DNA of 64,000 nt from Pseudohaliea rubra DSM 19751 (lineage in GTDB: Bacteria; Pseudomonadota; Gammaproteobacteria; Pseudomonadales; Halieaceae): assembly GCF_000764025.1 (NCBI RefSeq), contig NZ_KN234764.1, positions 16,226 through 80,225 on the forward strand, read 5' to 3'. This document shows, one piece after another, positions 30,536 to 39,688 of this stretch; positions within the stretch are counted from its first letter, which is position 1; every line of letters starts with the position of its first letter. The translations under genes and the position numbers were made by a program. The notes beneath the pieces were generated by a model that did no database searches, was not told the DNA's origin, and was given only the letters and a program-made list of their open reading frames with translations.

Positions 30536-31018
30536 ATGGATATCCAAAGACGTACTGTCGTTTCTTTCCACTACACCCTGCGCGACAGCAAGGATGAGGA
30601 ACTCGAAACCTCGCGGGGCGGCAACCCCACCGTGTATCTGCACGGCGCGGCCAACATCCTGCCAGGCCTGGAGCGCGCCTTGAACGGCAGGACGGAAGGC
30701 GACGTTCTCACCGTAAGCCTTGATGCCGCTGACGCCTACGGCCCTCGCGACCCGCAGAAACAGCAGCGCGTACCTGTCAAACACCTGCTTTACCAGGGGC
30801 GTCTCCGGCCGGGCATGCTGGTGCAGGTCAATACCGCCGAGGGGCAGCGACCCGCCACAGTGCTCAAGGTCGGCAAGTTCAGTGCCGACCTCGATACCAA
30901 TCATCCTTTGGCAGGCCGGGACCTTGTGTTCGATATCGAGATCGTGGGCGTCCGGGAAGCCACAGAGGAGGAGATCGCCCATGGCCACGCCCACGGGCCG
31001 GGCGGGCATCAGCACTAG
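30536..31018 (+). CDS. slyD: SlyD-like FKBP peptidyl-prolyl isomerase
   Basis: A 160-residue folding helper. The FKBP core flanks an inserted chaperone flap (about residues 70-125, PRDPQKQQRVPVKHLLY). The tail HGHAHGPGGHQH is His-rich, as in metal-binding SlyD. I start at ATG 30536 (MDIQRRTVVSF) after AGGAGAGG, not at the longer frame. It may assist nickel delivery or general folding. SlpA is less likely given the tail. Confidence 0.9.
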   Translation: MDIQRRTVVSFHYTLRDSKDEELETSRGGNPTVYLHGAANILPGLERALNGRTEGDVLTVSLDAADAYGPRDPQKQQRVPVKHLLYQGRLRPGMLVQVNTAEGQRPATVLKVGKFSADLDTNHPLAGRDLVFDIEIVGVREATEEEIAHGHAHGPGGHQH

Positions 31019-31102
31019 GGGATGATTTTTCCAGGGGGCAGGCCCACCGGCTGCTGCCTTAGCCTGCCTCCACACTCTATTCCTTGCCTATACAACGCCT
31101 GT

Positions 31103-33292
31103 TCATCGGGCCCTCGACTCCCTCGCGAGCGCCTGGAAGGTTTGTATCGCCCGCTCAGTCTGCTCTTTCAGGATGGGCTTTGCGTTATCCCACTGCCTGG
31201 CCATCACGTCGGCCGTATCGAAAGATTCAAAGTCAGCGTGCACATCAGGAGAAGATTCCCCCAGAGCCTTGAGTTCCTGGATAAAGCGGGCTGCAATGTC
31301 CTCGACACTCTCTTGCTTCCAGGTGCGCTGAGTGCCATCGACCGTTACATAGTACGCAGATGTATGGGCGATCGTGCCGTGCTTGCCCACAGTGCGGATT
31401 GCAAACCACAGCGAACGATCAAGCTTCAAACTATGCTGCAGATGAAGAGCCTCCTTTCCCTCCGCTGACCGCTCACTCGCAACAACATCGCCGTGCACCA
31501 CTAATTCCAGTTCAGTCAAGCTGTCCCTGGCGGGATTGACACGCGCCGTGGCGGAGATAGCAATCGTAGCACCTCGCTCCAGCGACAATTCGGAGCCGGC
31601 TTCGTCACCGTTCACCGAAAATTCGATAACCGGAGCATTACTTACAAAGGACCGCCCCGAGGTCCATGCGGAGAACCAGTTCTCTCTGGAAAAGGGCTTT
31701 GTCAGCTTTACATACAGCCGGTCGCTGCCAGCCACGTCAATATATGGGTAATCAGAGCCGGCTGATGGGAGCAGGCGAAAACCAAGATTGAGAAAGTCAT
31801 AGTAGAGCCGGGTGTTCAGAACACCCATCTGCAAAATCTCGAGGAAGTCGACATACCCCAGGGCGACGCCCAAAGGCAGACCTCGTTGCAGCTCAAAGGA
31901 ATCCGCCAGTGCTACATGCGCATAACCGAAGACACCGCCCTCTCTCCGCAAAGCTTCGGCAACATCCGAGTAAATGAATTGCCTGTTCTCATCCCAGTGA
32001 AAGGAGCTGGCGTTGAGACCTATCGTATGTCCCAGATGGGCCGAACGCGGGGCTTCCTGCCCGGAGGCGAGCAGGTAGCTGCCGCTCTGGAAAACTCCTG
32101 CCTCGCCAAAGGCGTACTGGGGGTAATACCACCGCCTCAGGTTGCCCATTTGCAACAGATTTGCCACATGAATATCTTCGGCCGCCATGAGGGCGGCGAT
32201 ACCCTGATTTTTTTCCCGACTCTCTCTCGCAATATGGATATGTCCATCCCCGGAGTACCAGCCGGCAGCGGGAAGATCGGACCATCGCTGTGGCCTGAGG
32301 GTGACCGCAAGAGTTTCGCCCTCAGCAATAGTGATTTCTCTGTTGACGTAATGAAACTCCGGGCCCTTTCCAACAACGAGTTGATAGCGTCCCGCCGGCA
32401 GTTTCTGGCGGTGATGGCCATCTACATAAAAGACATAGCTGCCTTTGCCGGGCCACGTTCCTTTCGAACCCAACAAGGACAGGTGCCGCACACGGTCACT
32501 GTAGCGATCAATGATCATCGCGGACTTCCCGGGCAAAGGCGCCCTGCCCTCTTCGTCGTAAATCCCGACCCGGGCGGTCACGGCTTTTCCGGCGTCATCA
32601 GCTAGCGAGAGCACCAGCTCACCGGATTCAGGTGAGCGCGCGGACCGGTCAAGCGTCAGCTTCAGATCACAGAGCGTGACTTGGTGGTCACGGCCAGGCG
32701 TACCCGCGCCGGCCGCCCCCGCCGCGGCAATCCCGAAATCAGTGCCTCCATATTTCCGATTGGCGAACCTCGCTCTGTCCAGCTCGACGGTGACGCGATG
32801 CCAGGGTTCCCTGCTTGCCTGATCGAAGCGAACCTCCCGACCGTCAGGCTCTATAACGTGATCATAGGTAACGTAGGCGCCCGTCGCTCCGGTGTTACGA
32901 AACAGCAATTCAAGCTTAGCGGTAGCATCCTCGTCGAAGGCAAATTCGTCCCGAATGTCAAAGAGAAAATAGGGACCGGTCAGGCAGTCACGCCCCTCAA
33001 CCTTTACCAGAGAGCCGACATTACGCCGGGCAATGATGAAGCGGCCGGCGTGAGCGTCGTAGTTCAGAGCGAGGGTTCGTCCGATCACCGGGTCCGGATG
33101 CCAGGCAATGGCTTTGACGCCCAGAGGGTGTCCGGCGTGGGCCTCTGCAACATCAGTTTTGCCAAGGGACAGGATGCCGACCATCACCAGACAGGCAGCC
33201 CTCGCGATAAAAGCACAAGGACTGATACTGCTTTTCCGCGACTCAAGGATAGAACGAGCGCAGGTTGAACGGACCATTGCCAGGGTTCGCAT
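31103..33292 (-). CDS. exported CehA/McbA-type metallohydrolase
   Basis: A 729-residue protein with a hydrophobic N-terminal export signal (about residues 28-50, ending VAEAHA). A ~300-residue beta-rich N-terminal region is followed by a PHP-like metal site: GDGHIHI, FGYAHVALAD and LLPSAGSDYPY supply His and Asp ligands. This fits the CehA/McbA family of metallohydrolases, known from carbaryl hydrolysis. The C-terminal third is again beta-rich. Natural substrate unknown. Both nearby ATG codons lack a strong ribosome site. Confidence 0.78.
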   Translation of the reverse strand: MRTLAMVRSTCARSILESRKSSISPCAFIARAACLVMVGILSLGKTDVAEAHAGHPLGVKAIAWHPDPVIGRTLALNYDAHAGRFIIARRNVGSLVKVEGRDCLTGPYFLFDIRDEFAFDEDATAKLELLFRNTGATGAYVTYDHVIEPDGREVRFDQASREPWHRVTVELDRARFANRKYGGTDFGIAAAGAAGAGTPGRDHQVTLCDLKLTLDRSARSPESGELVLSLADDAGKAVTARVGIYDEEGRAPLPGKSAMIIDRYSDRVRHLSLLGSKGTWPGKGSYVFYVDGHHRQKLPAGRYQLVVGKGPEFHYVNREITIAEGETLAVTLRPQRWSDLPAAGWYSGDGHIHIARESREKNQGIAALMAAEDIHVANLLQMGNLRRWYYPQYAFGEAGVFQSGSYLLASGQEAPRSAHLGHTIGLNASSFHWDENRQFIYSDVAEALRREGGVFGYAHVALADSFELQRGLPLGVALGYVDFLEILQMGVLNTRLYYDFLNLGFRLLPSAGSDYPYIDVAGSDRLYVKLTKPFSRENWFSAWTSGRSFVSNAPVIEFSVNGDEAGSELSLERGATIAISATARVNPARDSLTELELVVHGDVVASERSAEGKEALHLQHSLKLDRSLWFAIRTVGKHGTIAHTSAYYVTVDGTQRTWKQESVEDIAARFIQELKALGESSPDVHADFESFDTADVMARQWDNAKPILKEQTERAIQTFQALARESRAR

Positions 33293-33355
33293 CTGAGGGC
33301 TATCTCATCGCCAGCATGCCGACCAGCCTACATGACAACAAGCGGGCCGATACAG

Positions 33356-33634
33356 TCAATTGCTCTCACGGGACCGTACGCCGCCATCACCCGGCTTCAC
33401 TGACACCATAAAGTGCTGCTCCTGCTGGATATCGACGGCCAGCACGGCGCCGTCGGGGACTTTGCGGGCAATGGAAATGCTGACGTAGCCGGCCAGGCTC
33501 ACGCCCCGACGCCAGGGGCGGATTGCAGTTACACGTTGCCATGCAGCCGGGCCGCAGCGCCGGCGGACCGCCTCAAACAGCCGCCTTGTCGTCCGCCCAT
33601 AGGGAGTGAGCACGCACAACCGTCTCGCGGGCAT
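33356..33634 (-). pseudogene. possible methyltransferase fragment
   Basis: A 92-codon frame overlaps the end of the HAD-like gene. Its central part YVSISIARKVPDGAVLAVDI resembles motifs I-II of class I methyltransferases, but the preceding glycine-rich loop is not recognisable and the sequence ends soon after. It may be a decayed gene or a chance frame. Confidence 0.3.
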
Positions 33635-34244
33635 CCCAGGTCACCAGCACATTCTGCTCTAAAGCCGCATATTCACCCGGAAAAAGATAACAATGAATAT
33701 CCGCCTGAAGGGCCGATGTCTGGTTCACGATGCGGTCTTCCAGGGCAACGACATCCTGCGGGCCGAGGCCCAAACGCTGCAGCGCGAAATGATAGATCTC
33801 CGGCGAGGGCTTGAGCGCTGCCACATCGTCCTCGGTCGTGATCAGATCGAAGGCGCTGGCGTCGAGCCCCGCGGTGTGGGCAAGGAGCGCCTCCACCATC
33901 TCCGCCTTCGCCGTGGTGACCCACGCCAGCACGATCCCGGCCTGTCGGCAAAAATCAATGGCTTCGCTGATCCCTGGCCGCAGTGACAAGCCGCCCTCTA
34001 CCAGTCCGAGAAAATGGCGGTGCTGAAGCGCCTGCACCTCGTCGGCAAGACCCTCGGGCCATTCATCGCCGAGGACGTGTTCCAACCAGCGATGGCCGCC
34101 GGGAACCTCGAGCAACTTGCAGAAAGTTGCGACGTTCCAATAGAGCTGAAGCCCCATCTCCTTGAAGGCGGCGTTGTAGGCGAGGCGCTGGAGCCTGGCC
34201 GTTTCGGCCACCACGCCTGTAGAACCCAGAAAACAGGCTTTCAT
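33573..34244 (-). CDS. HAD-like protein lacking the catalytic DxD
   Basis: A 223-residue HAD superfamily protein. The N-terminal motif I, normally DxDGT, reads CFLGSTGVVAETARLQR, so both aspartates are missing. Later motifs remain: the Thr in AWVTTAKAEM, the Lys in LKPSPEIYHFALQRLGL and VVALEDR. Without the nucleophile a phosphatase is unlikely. A regulatory or other role is possible. I start at ATG 34244 with GGGAG upstream. The much longer open frame is not family-like. Confidence 0.75.
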   Translation of the reverse strand: MKACFLGSTGVVAETARLQRLAYNAAFKEMGLQLYWNVATFCKLLEVPGGHRWLEHVLGDEWPEGLADEVQALQHRHFLGLVEGGLSLRPGISEAIDFCRQAGIVLAWVTTAKAEMVEALLAHTAGLDASAFDLITTEDDVAALKPSPEIYHFALQRLGLGPQDVVALEDRIVNQTSALQADIHCYLFPGEYAALEQNVLVTWDARETVVRAHSLWADDKAAV

Positions 34245-34629
34245 GTAAGCACTCCCGCTAGCTGTTTGCTTCCACAGCGCTTTCGTCAACGCTTTGCTCC
34301 GGCGGATGATGAAAGCAGCCAACCGGCAGAGCGTTGACAGCGAGCGCCGCTGCTTTTGCTTTTTTACCGTGAACACAGGTAATACGGCCTGCCTTGGCAC
34401 AACGGTCACCCCTGTCGCGAAGTTGTCCCGCTCATAGAGGCTGCAAGCGCGGAAAAACACGCGTTCCGCAGGCAGTCGTGGGAATCGCCGCCGGAGCGCC
34501 GGGCCGTTTGGCGGTGCAAACACCACTCGGGTCGCTGCTACAATCGACACCACCGGTAAGACGGGCGGCTCGGTGGACTGACCGACCGTCACCGACGCCC
34601 AGCGAAACAGGCTCAGGGACACGACAATC
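34245..34629. other. 385-bp gap without a supported gene
   Basis: This gap separates the divergent HAD-like and DUF2058 genes. The minus-strand open frame across it is a non-coding extension. A TACAAT hexamer near 34538 could be a -10 box for the DUF2058 gene, but no -35 box lies at a good distance. No RNA gene or terminator was seen. Confidence 0.45.
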
Positions 34630-35178
34630 ATGGCAGGCTCTCTACAGGATCAACTTCTTAACGCCGGGCTCAGCGACCCGAAAAAAGCCAGGAAGCTTGA
34701 GAAAGAGAAGCGTAAGCAGCAGCGCGCGGCAAAAAAGGCCCGGAACGAGCCCGTTGACGAGATCAAGGAGGCTGCGCAGCGAGCGCGGGAGGAAAAAGCA
34801 GCCCGCGACCGGGTGCTTAACGAGGCGCGGAATGAAGCCGCCCGACGCAAAGCCATTGATGCGCAGATCGCCGACCTGGTAGACAAGCACAAGCTCGACC
34901 GTCGCGGGGGCGAGGTCGGCTTCAACTTTACCGTCGAGCGAAAAATCAAAAAGCTCTACGTCACGGCCCTGCAGCAGCGCCTGCTGGCAGCCGGCAGCAT
35001 CGCCCTGGCCCGCATCGGTGAACGTTTCGAACTGGTTCCCGAGCAGGTCGCGAGCAAGATCGCCGAGCGCGATGCGGACCGGGTGATTTTCTGTACCCGG
35101 GCTGACGCCGAGCCGCTGGATGCAGAAGAGCAGGACTGGTATAAGGATTTTGAGATTCCCGACGATCTGATGTGGTAA
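34630..35178 (+). CDS. DUF2058 (YaiL-like) protein
   Basis: A 182-residue protein of the DUF2058/YaiL family. A highly charged coiled-coil N-terminal half (GSLQDQLLNAGLSDPKKARK, then KRKQQRAAKK) leads to a globular C-terminal half with FNFTVERKIKKLYVT and the end IPDDLMW. The family is nucleoid- or RNA-associated in annotations, but the function is unproven. Length is standard. Confidence 0.88.
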   Translation: MAGSLQDQLLNAGLSDPKKARKLEKEKRKQQRAAKKARNEPVDEIKEAAQRAREEKAARDRVLNEARNEAARRKAIDAQIADLVDKHKLDRRGGEVGFNFTVERKIKKLYVTALQQRLLAAGSIALARIGERFELVPEQVASKIAERDADRVIFCTRADAEPLDAEEQDWYKDFEIPDDLMW

Positions 35179-35302
35179 TCGGGCCCGGGCCGCCTCTCCA
35201 AGCTCAACGGCGTGGCGAAAAAACCACACCACGCCACGGCAATCCCATCGCACCCTTGCTACGTAGCACAAGACAACACAAATCGTCTTGAGGCATATGA
35301 CA

Positions 35303-35482
35303 ATGTTGGGGCTTTTCAGGAAAAACCCGGTCAAGAAGCTGCAGCAGGAGCATGAAGCACTGCTGACAAAAGCTTTTCAGGCCCAGCGCAATGGCGATAT
35401 CCGCCTCTATTCCACGCTTACCGCAGAGGCAGAGGCGCTGCGCACGAAGATCGAAACGCTGAAAAACGAGAGCGAAGACTGA
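35303..35482 (+). CDS. DUF6435 small protein
   Basis: A 59-residue protein starting MLGLFRKNPVKKLQQEHEA and containing QAQRNGDIRLYSTLTAEAE, the pattern of the DUF6435 family. It is helical and cytoplasmic. An ATG two codons upstream (35297) and a TTG at 35288 are alternative starts. I use 35303 because family members begin M-x-GLF. Function unknown. Confidence 0.75.
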   Translation: MLGLFRKNPVKKLQQEHEALLTKAFQAQRNGDIRLYSTLTAEAEALRTKIETLKNESED

Positions 35483-35527
35483 GCCCCGACCGGCCGCCAG
35501 GGGCCGAGGGGCAGTCGCACGCCGGGC

Positions 35528-36310
35528 TCAGGCGAGTGTGACCGTGACCCGCTGCTCCAGCGGGTAAACCGGCGGGCCGAACTGGTTGTAGATCGCAACA
35601 TCGGCGGCGTCCCGCCCGTAGCCGATGGCCACATAGCCGCCCCGCTTTTCCGCCTGGGTGGCATCGAAGGTATACCAACGATGGGCCACATAGGCCTCGA
35701 ACCAGGCGTGGAACTCCATGGGCTCAAGGCCGTGCAGGCAGCCCACAACCATGCGCGCGGGGATACCGAGGGCGCGGCAGAGTGCGATACCCAGGTGGGA
35801 GAAGTCGCGACAGACGGCCGTGCTCTGCTGGTTCACTTCTACCGCCGACAGCGACGAAAAGCTGCTGCCGGGCTCAAAGCGGAAGTTCACGCGGAGCCAG
35901 CGCTCGATCGCCGCCACCTGGTCGTAACCGGGCTCGCAGCCGGCGGTGATTTCCTGCGCCATGGCACTGAAACGCTCGGCCTCACAGTAGCGGCTCGGCA
36001 GGAGGAACTTGAGCACGGCGTCCGGCAGAAACTGAATCTCCACAAAGTAGCCTCCGGGCTCCTCATCGACCTGGTCCGCGGTCATGATCTTCGACGCGGT
36101 GGACAGGCTGAACTCCCCCGGGGGTGCAACCAGGCGCTGGCAGAGGTTGCCGTAGTCGTCGGTAAACTCAATGACGGGCACTGCGGGCTCGAGAAGATAC
36201 TCCTCGCTGGCGACCCATTGCTGCGCTCCACTGCGGGGGCGCAGCATCAATACGAAGGGCGTCGGATGCTCAATGGAAAAGCGAAGCCGGCATCCTGTCT
36301 GCAGCCACAT
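35528..36310 (-). CDS. transglutaminase-like cysteine protease-fold protein
   Basis: A 260-residue protein. An N-terminal beta domain (about 1-110) is followed by a transglutaminase core. The catalytic triad is visible: Cys in [12 protein letters not shown], His in [10 protein letters not shown] and Asp in YTFDATQ. Bacterial members are usually peptidases or amidases, not cross-linkers. The ATG follows the T-tract of the upstream GST terminator with no Shine-Dalgarno sequence, so expression may be leaderless or the start may differ. Confidence 0.85.
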   Translation of the reverse strand: MWLQTGCRLRFSIEHPTPFVLMLRPRSGAQQWVASEEYLLEPAVPVIEFTDDYGNLCQRLVAPPGEFSLSTASKIMTADQVDEEPGGYFVEIQFLPDAVLKFLLPSRYCEAERFSAMAQEITAGCEPGYDQVAAIERWLRVNFRFEPGSSFSSLSAVEVNQQSTAVCRDFSHLGIALCRALGIPARMVVGCLHGLEPMEFHAWFEAYVAHRWYTFDATQAEKRGGYVAIGYGRDAADVAIYNQFGPPVYPLEQRVTVTLA

Positions 36311-36343
36311 AATAAAATGCCCGCTTCAGCGTGGTGCGGGCAT
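36311..36343 (-). terminator. Rho-independent terminator after the GST gene
   Basis: On the minus strand TGCCCGC/GCGGGCA with an 11-nt loop is followed by TTTTATT. It begins at the GST stop codon and ends immediately before the transglutaminase ATG, an unusually tight arrangement. Confidence 0.75.
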
Positions 36344-37287
36344 CAGTGTCCCGCCTCGGTGCCGGGCCGGGTCACTTCATAGCCCGCGCGTGGAAAATGG
36401 ACATGCAGACTGCCAAAGCGCTCCGTGCTGCGCGAGAGAATGTAGCGCTCATCCGTCGCAGCGAGGAGCGTGCCGGTGACGCCGGCCCTGCCGTAGTCGT
36501 CCGGGGCGATGGTCACCAGCTCGCCCAGAGCCTCGTGGCTGCCGCAGGCCGACGGAAGCGCTCTCGGCTCAACACCTTCGGCCGCCTGGAAGGCCTCTTC
36601 GGCGGTCATTTCCTGCCGCTCCCCCTGCCCCAGCGCCTCCATGCGCTTGAGCCAGCGGCGGACGTGCTCGTGACGCTCGAGGGTGCGCGCGCTGCCCACG
36701 CTCAGGGCCAGCCAGATCGGGTGGTAGACGCAGAAGTCTGCATAGGCGATGCCGCCGGCCTCAACGCTGTCGCGGCCGGCCAGGTGCGCTTCTAGCTCCG
36801 CGAGGAAGGCCTCCAGAATCCGCGCCGCTTCCGCTCCCTGCGGCGGCTTGACGGTGGCCCCTTTCATCATGCCGGTGCGATCGCGGATGAACTTGAAGGT
36901 GCCGACAGGTCCGCTGGTCGCCAGAAGCTTTCCGAGCAACTTGAGGGGTGGCGCCGATGTAATGGCCGTAAAGAAAACAGGCCCCTCCGCCTGCTCCGCC
37001 AGCGCCTGCGCCCGAGGGTCGCTAAAGGTCGGCGCCAGCTCCGCGTGGCCGGTCAGCGCGGCAACCTCCGCCGCAATGAGTGCGGTATCGCAGAAGACGT
37101 CTGCACCGGCATGCGCGATGGGGATGCGGCGATAACCACCGGCCAGCGGATCTACATCGGGCCGTGGCGGGTAGGGCGGTGTCAGTACCGAACCCCAGCG
37201 ACAGCCCGCAAGGCCGAACATGGCTCGAAGCTTTTCCGCATAGGGGGAAGCCTCATAATGGTGCAGGAACAGCATGCTATTACTCAT
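36343..37287 (-). CDS. glutathione S-transferase family protein
   Basis: A 314-residue protein. The thioredoxin-like N-domain opens with LFLHHYEASPYAEKLRAM, with Ser/Tyr where GSTs bind the glutathione thiol, and an all-helical C-domain follows to about residue 220. A C-terminal extension of about 90 residues (beta-rich, ERFGSLHVHFPRAGYEV) is absent from standard ~210-residue GSTs. Substrate unknown. It is followed by its own terminator. Confidence 0.82.
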   Translation of the reverse strand: MSNSMLFLHHYEASPYAEKLRAMFGLAGCRWGSVLTPPYPPRPDVDPLAGGYRRIPIAHAGADVFCDTALIAAEVAALTGHAELAPTFSDPRAQALAEQAEGPVFFTAITSAPPLKLLGKLLATSGPVGTFKFIRDRTGMMKGATVKPPQGAEAARILEAFLAELEAHLAGRDSVEAGGIAYADFCVYHPIWLALSVGSARTLERHEHVRRWLKRMEALGQGERQEMTAEEAFQAAEGVEPRALPSACGSHEALGELVTIAPDDYGRAGVTGTLLAATDERYILSRSTERFGSLHVHFPRAGYEVTRPGTEAGH

Positions 37288-37624
37288 TGGTCAACTCCTC
37301 TGAGCCCTCGCCGGCATGGCACGGGCAAGCTGCGGGCCGCGGGCCTCGAGCGCTTCGCTACACCCCTGCGCTGGCGCTTTCTATCCTACCCGCCCTGCAT
37401 AAGACGAACACGATAGGCCTTGCAGAAAGCCCTGTCGAGACATCAGCGGCATCGGCACTTACGCATTATGCGCAGCGTAACGATTCTCTTCTTGCAATAG
37501 ATGTAATTCCTACTAGCTTCAATGTACGGTCCCACTTCCATCAGCCCGGCTTCAGCGATCTGCCCGGCCGACGTGTGCAGCCGCAGCACGACAAACCGAC
37601 TCTTATAAGAACAAGGTGACGACG
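37288..37624. other. 337-bp gap without a supported gene
   Basis: Divergent intergenic region between the GST gene and the exported protein gene. Its AT-richer middle (about 37450-37540) contains no convincing promoter pair. The only notable signal is AAGGTG just before the ATG at 37625. Confidence 0.45.
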
Positions 37625-38371
37625 ATGCAGAAAAAAACTTATGCGCTTGCAGCGCTGGCCTCACTCCTTGCCCTCCCCGCAGCAGCGCAGGACGCGGCGC
37701 CCATCCAACCCGTAGAGATGTTCTACTGCGATTTTCGTGACGATGCAGCCATGAAGGACCTCACCAGAGTAGCCGCCGATTTTGCCAAATGGGCAGAAAA
37801 ACGTGGCGATTACTCGGCCTGGATCCTTACCCCCCAATTCCGCACCACGGAAGCCACGTGGCAGGTCGGCTGGCTCGGAAGCTGGACCTCCGGCGCCGCC
37901 ATGGGGTCAGGTCTCGACGCCTACCAGGCCGAGGGCGGAGAGCTGGCCGCCGCTTTCGACGAGGTCATCACCTGCTCGGGACACGGACTGGCCAGCTCCA
38001 TGGAGATCCATGCCCCGAAAGGCCCGCCGGATAACGGCGCGGTCTGGTTCTCAAGCTGCAGCCTTGAGGGAGACGCGACGATAGCTGACGCCATGAAGGC
38101 GCATGCTGCCTATGCGACAGGAATGCGCGAGAAGGGCGCCGATGCAACGCAAAGCTGGGCCTTCGTGCCGACGCTCGGCGGCGGCGAACCCGACTTCGAT
38201 TACTACCACGTTGCCGCCTGGGAGAAGTACGCCGACTTCGGCAGAGGCTATGACAGCTACTTCAACGGCGGCGGCATGGCCATCATGCAGGAAGCAACGG
38301 CCGGCGTGGTCGACTGCGACCCGCCGCGCATCTACGACGCCCGCCTCGTGGTCAAGGCTGCAGCGCCGTAG
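37625..38371 (+). CDS. exported protein of unknown function
   Basis: A 248-residue protein with a signal peptide (residues 1-21, ALPAAAQD). The mature part has no motif I recognise. It is rich in aromatic residues and has cysteines in FYCDFRDD, ITCSGHG, SSCSLEG and VVDCDPP, which could form disulfides. The ATG at 37625 follows AAGGTG. A GTG three codons upstream is the alternative. Confidence 0.75.
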   Translation: MQKKTYALAALASLLALPAAAQDAAPIQPVEMFYCDFRDDAAMKDLTRVAADFAKWAEKRGDYSAWILTPQFRTTEATWQVGWLGSWTSGAAMGSGLDAYQAEGGELAAAFDEVITCSGHGLASSMEIHAPKGPPDNGAVWFSSCSLEGDATIADAMKAHAAYATGMREKGADATQSWAFVPTLGGGEPDFDYYHVAAWEKYADFGRGYDSYFNGGGMAIMQEATAGVVDCDPPRIYDARLVVKAAAP

Positions 38372-38395
38372 CGCCGACCGCGCGTACGCTCCGGC

Positions 38396-38421
38396 GCGGG
38401 GCTGCAACGATGCAGCCCCGC
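38396..38421 (+). terminator. strong hairpin after exported protein gene, no T-tract
   Basis: CGGGGCTGCA/TGCAGCCCCG forms a perfect 10-bp stem (11 with the outer G-C pair) around an ACGA loop, 25 bp after the stop codon. No T-tract follows, so it is a transcript-end stabiliser or a weak terminator. Confidence 0.5.
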
Positions 38422-38541
38422 TCGCGTCGGACCCGCCACAGCTGTTAGCCTCTCCCGAGAGCAGCGGCGGTACCCGCTGCGGCTAAGTCCTCGCCAGCCA
38501 CCGCCGGCCCGCTCCCACTCACAGCCTGTGGAGAGGTCCGT

Positions 38542-39570
38542 ATGAACAGCCACACAGAACAGCTGGCGCCAGCCGTGCCCGCACCGGCACCGGAACACGT
38601 TGCTATCGTCGAGCAGGCCGGAGGCCGCCTCGCGGCGCTGTCACCCATCGGCGCGTCACTGCGGGGAATTGATCTGCGCGCCCCGCGCCCCGACGCCGCG
38701 GTGATCGCAGCGCTGGAGTCCGTCATGGCCGCCCGGGGCTTCCTCGTCTTCAAGGACCAGCAGACGCTTTCGACCGACGAGCTGGTAAACGCCAGCGTCT
38801 GGTGGGGCGGCCGGGCAATGCACTCGACGCATGGCGTGCACCCGGCGACGCCGGACGGCAACCGACACATCTTCCGGCTGTCTAACGAGCACAGCCACGG
38901 CATACCCGGTGTTGGCCCGCAGTTCCACAATGACGGCGCCTTCTGCGACGCGCCTTTCTCCCACGTGGCTTACCACATCGTGCGTGTGCCGGAGCACGGC
39001 GGCGGGACGGTCTTTGCCCACCTTGGCGCGGCCTTTGCGGCGCTGCCGCCCGCAAAGCAGGCCTACTGGGCCAGGCTGACCTCCGTGAACTCAACCACGG
39101 GAGTGGCCCATCCGCTGGTGCATGATCATCCGCTCTCCGGTCGTCGCAGCGTCTGGCTGCACCTGGGCATGACCGGCGCTGTGATCGAGACTTCTCCGGC
39201 GGGAGACCGCCACAGGCTGCTGGAGGCAGAGGAGCTTCGGCAGCTCTGCAGGGACTACAACGAACTGCTGGAGGCGGGCTTTAGCAATGGCTACACCCTC
39301 GCCTACGAGTACGAACCGGGCGACTGCATCTTTATCGACAACTACGCGGTCGCTCACCGCGCGACCGCCGAGGCTCACCGGCCCGCTGCAGAACAGGGCC
39401 TGCGCATCATGCATCGCGCCACTGTCGCGGCACCCTTCGAAGCCTTCGAGCCACACTTCGGCCTGCCGCAGCACCTGCCCATCCACCGACCGAGCCCTCT
39501 CGGCCCGGGCGTCTGGCAGCCGGGCGGCATCGGCTTCCGCTGGGACGCTTCGGCCCCGATGCAGAACTGA
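38542..39570 (+). CDS. TauD/TfdA-family 2-oxoglutarate dioxygenase
   Basis: A 342-residue Fe(II)/2-oxoglutarate oxygenase. The iron facial triad is visible as H-x-D in PQFHNDGAF (about residues 129-131) and His in NYAVAHRATAE (about 272). The Arg for 2-oxoglutarate lies in EQGLRIMHRAT. Family members hydroxylate taurine, alkyl sulfates, chlorinated herbicides or amino acids. No sulfonate genes sit nearby, so the substrate is open. Confidence 0.88.
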   Translation: MNSHTEQLAPAVPAPAPEHVAIVEQAGGRLAALSPIGASLRGIDLRAPRPDAAVIAALESVMAARGFLVFKDQQTLSTDELVNASVWWGGRAMHSTHGVHPATPDGNRHIFRLSNEHSHGIPGVGPQFHNDGAFCDAPFSHVAYHIVRVPEHGGGTVFAHLGAAFAALPPAKQAYWARLTSVNSTTGVAHPLVHDHPLSGRRSVWLHLGMTGAVIETSPAGDRHRLLEAEELRQLCRDYNELLEAGFSNGYTLAYEYEPGDCIFIDNYAVAHRATAEAHRPAAEQGLRIMHRATVAAPFEAFEPHFGLPQHLPIHRPSPLGPGVWQPGGIGFRWDASAPMQN

Positions 39571-39688
39571 GTCGCGCCAGGAGGCCCGCCAGCGCCTGCG
39601 TTACAATGACACCTCGGCGCGGGTAGCGGGGCCACTGTCCGGCCCTGCATCTTTCACCACAAGACACAGCATCATGGAGCGTTCAGTC

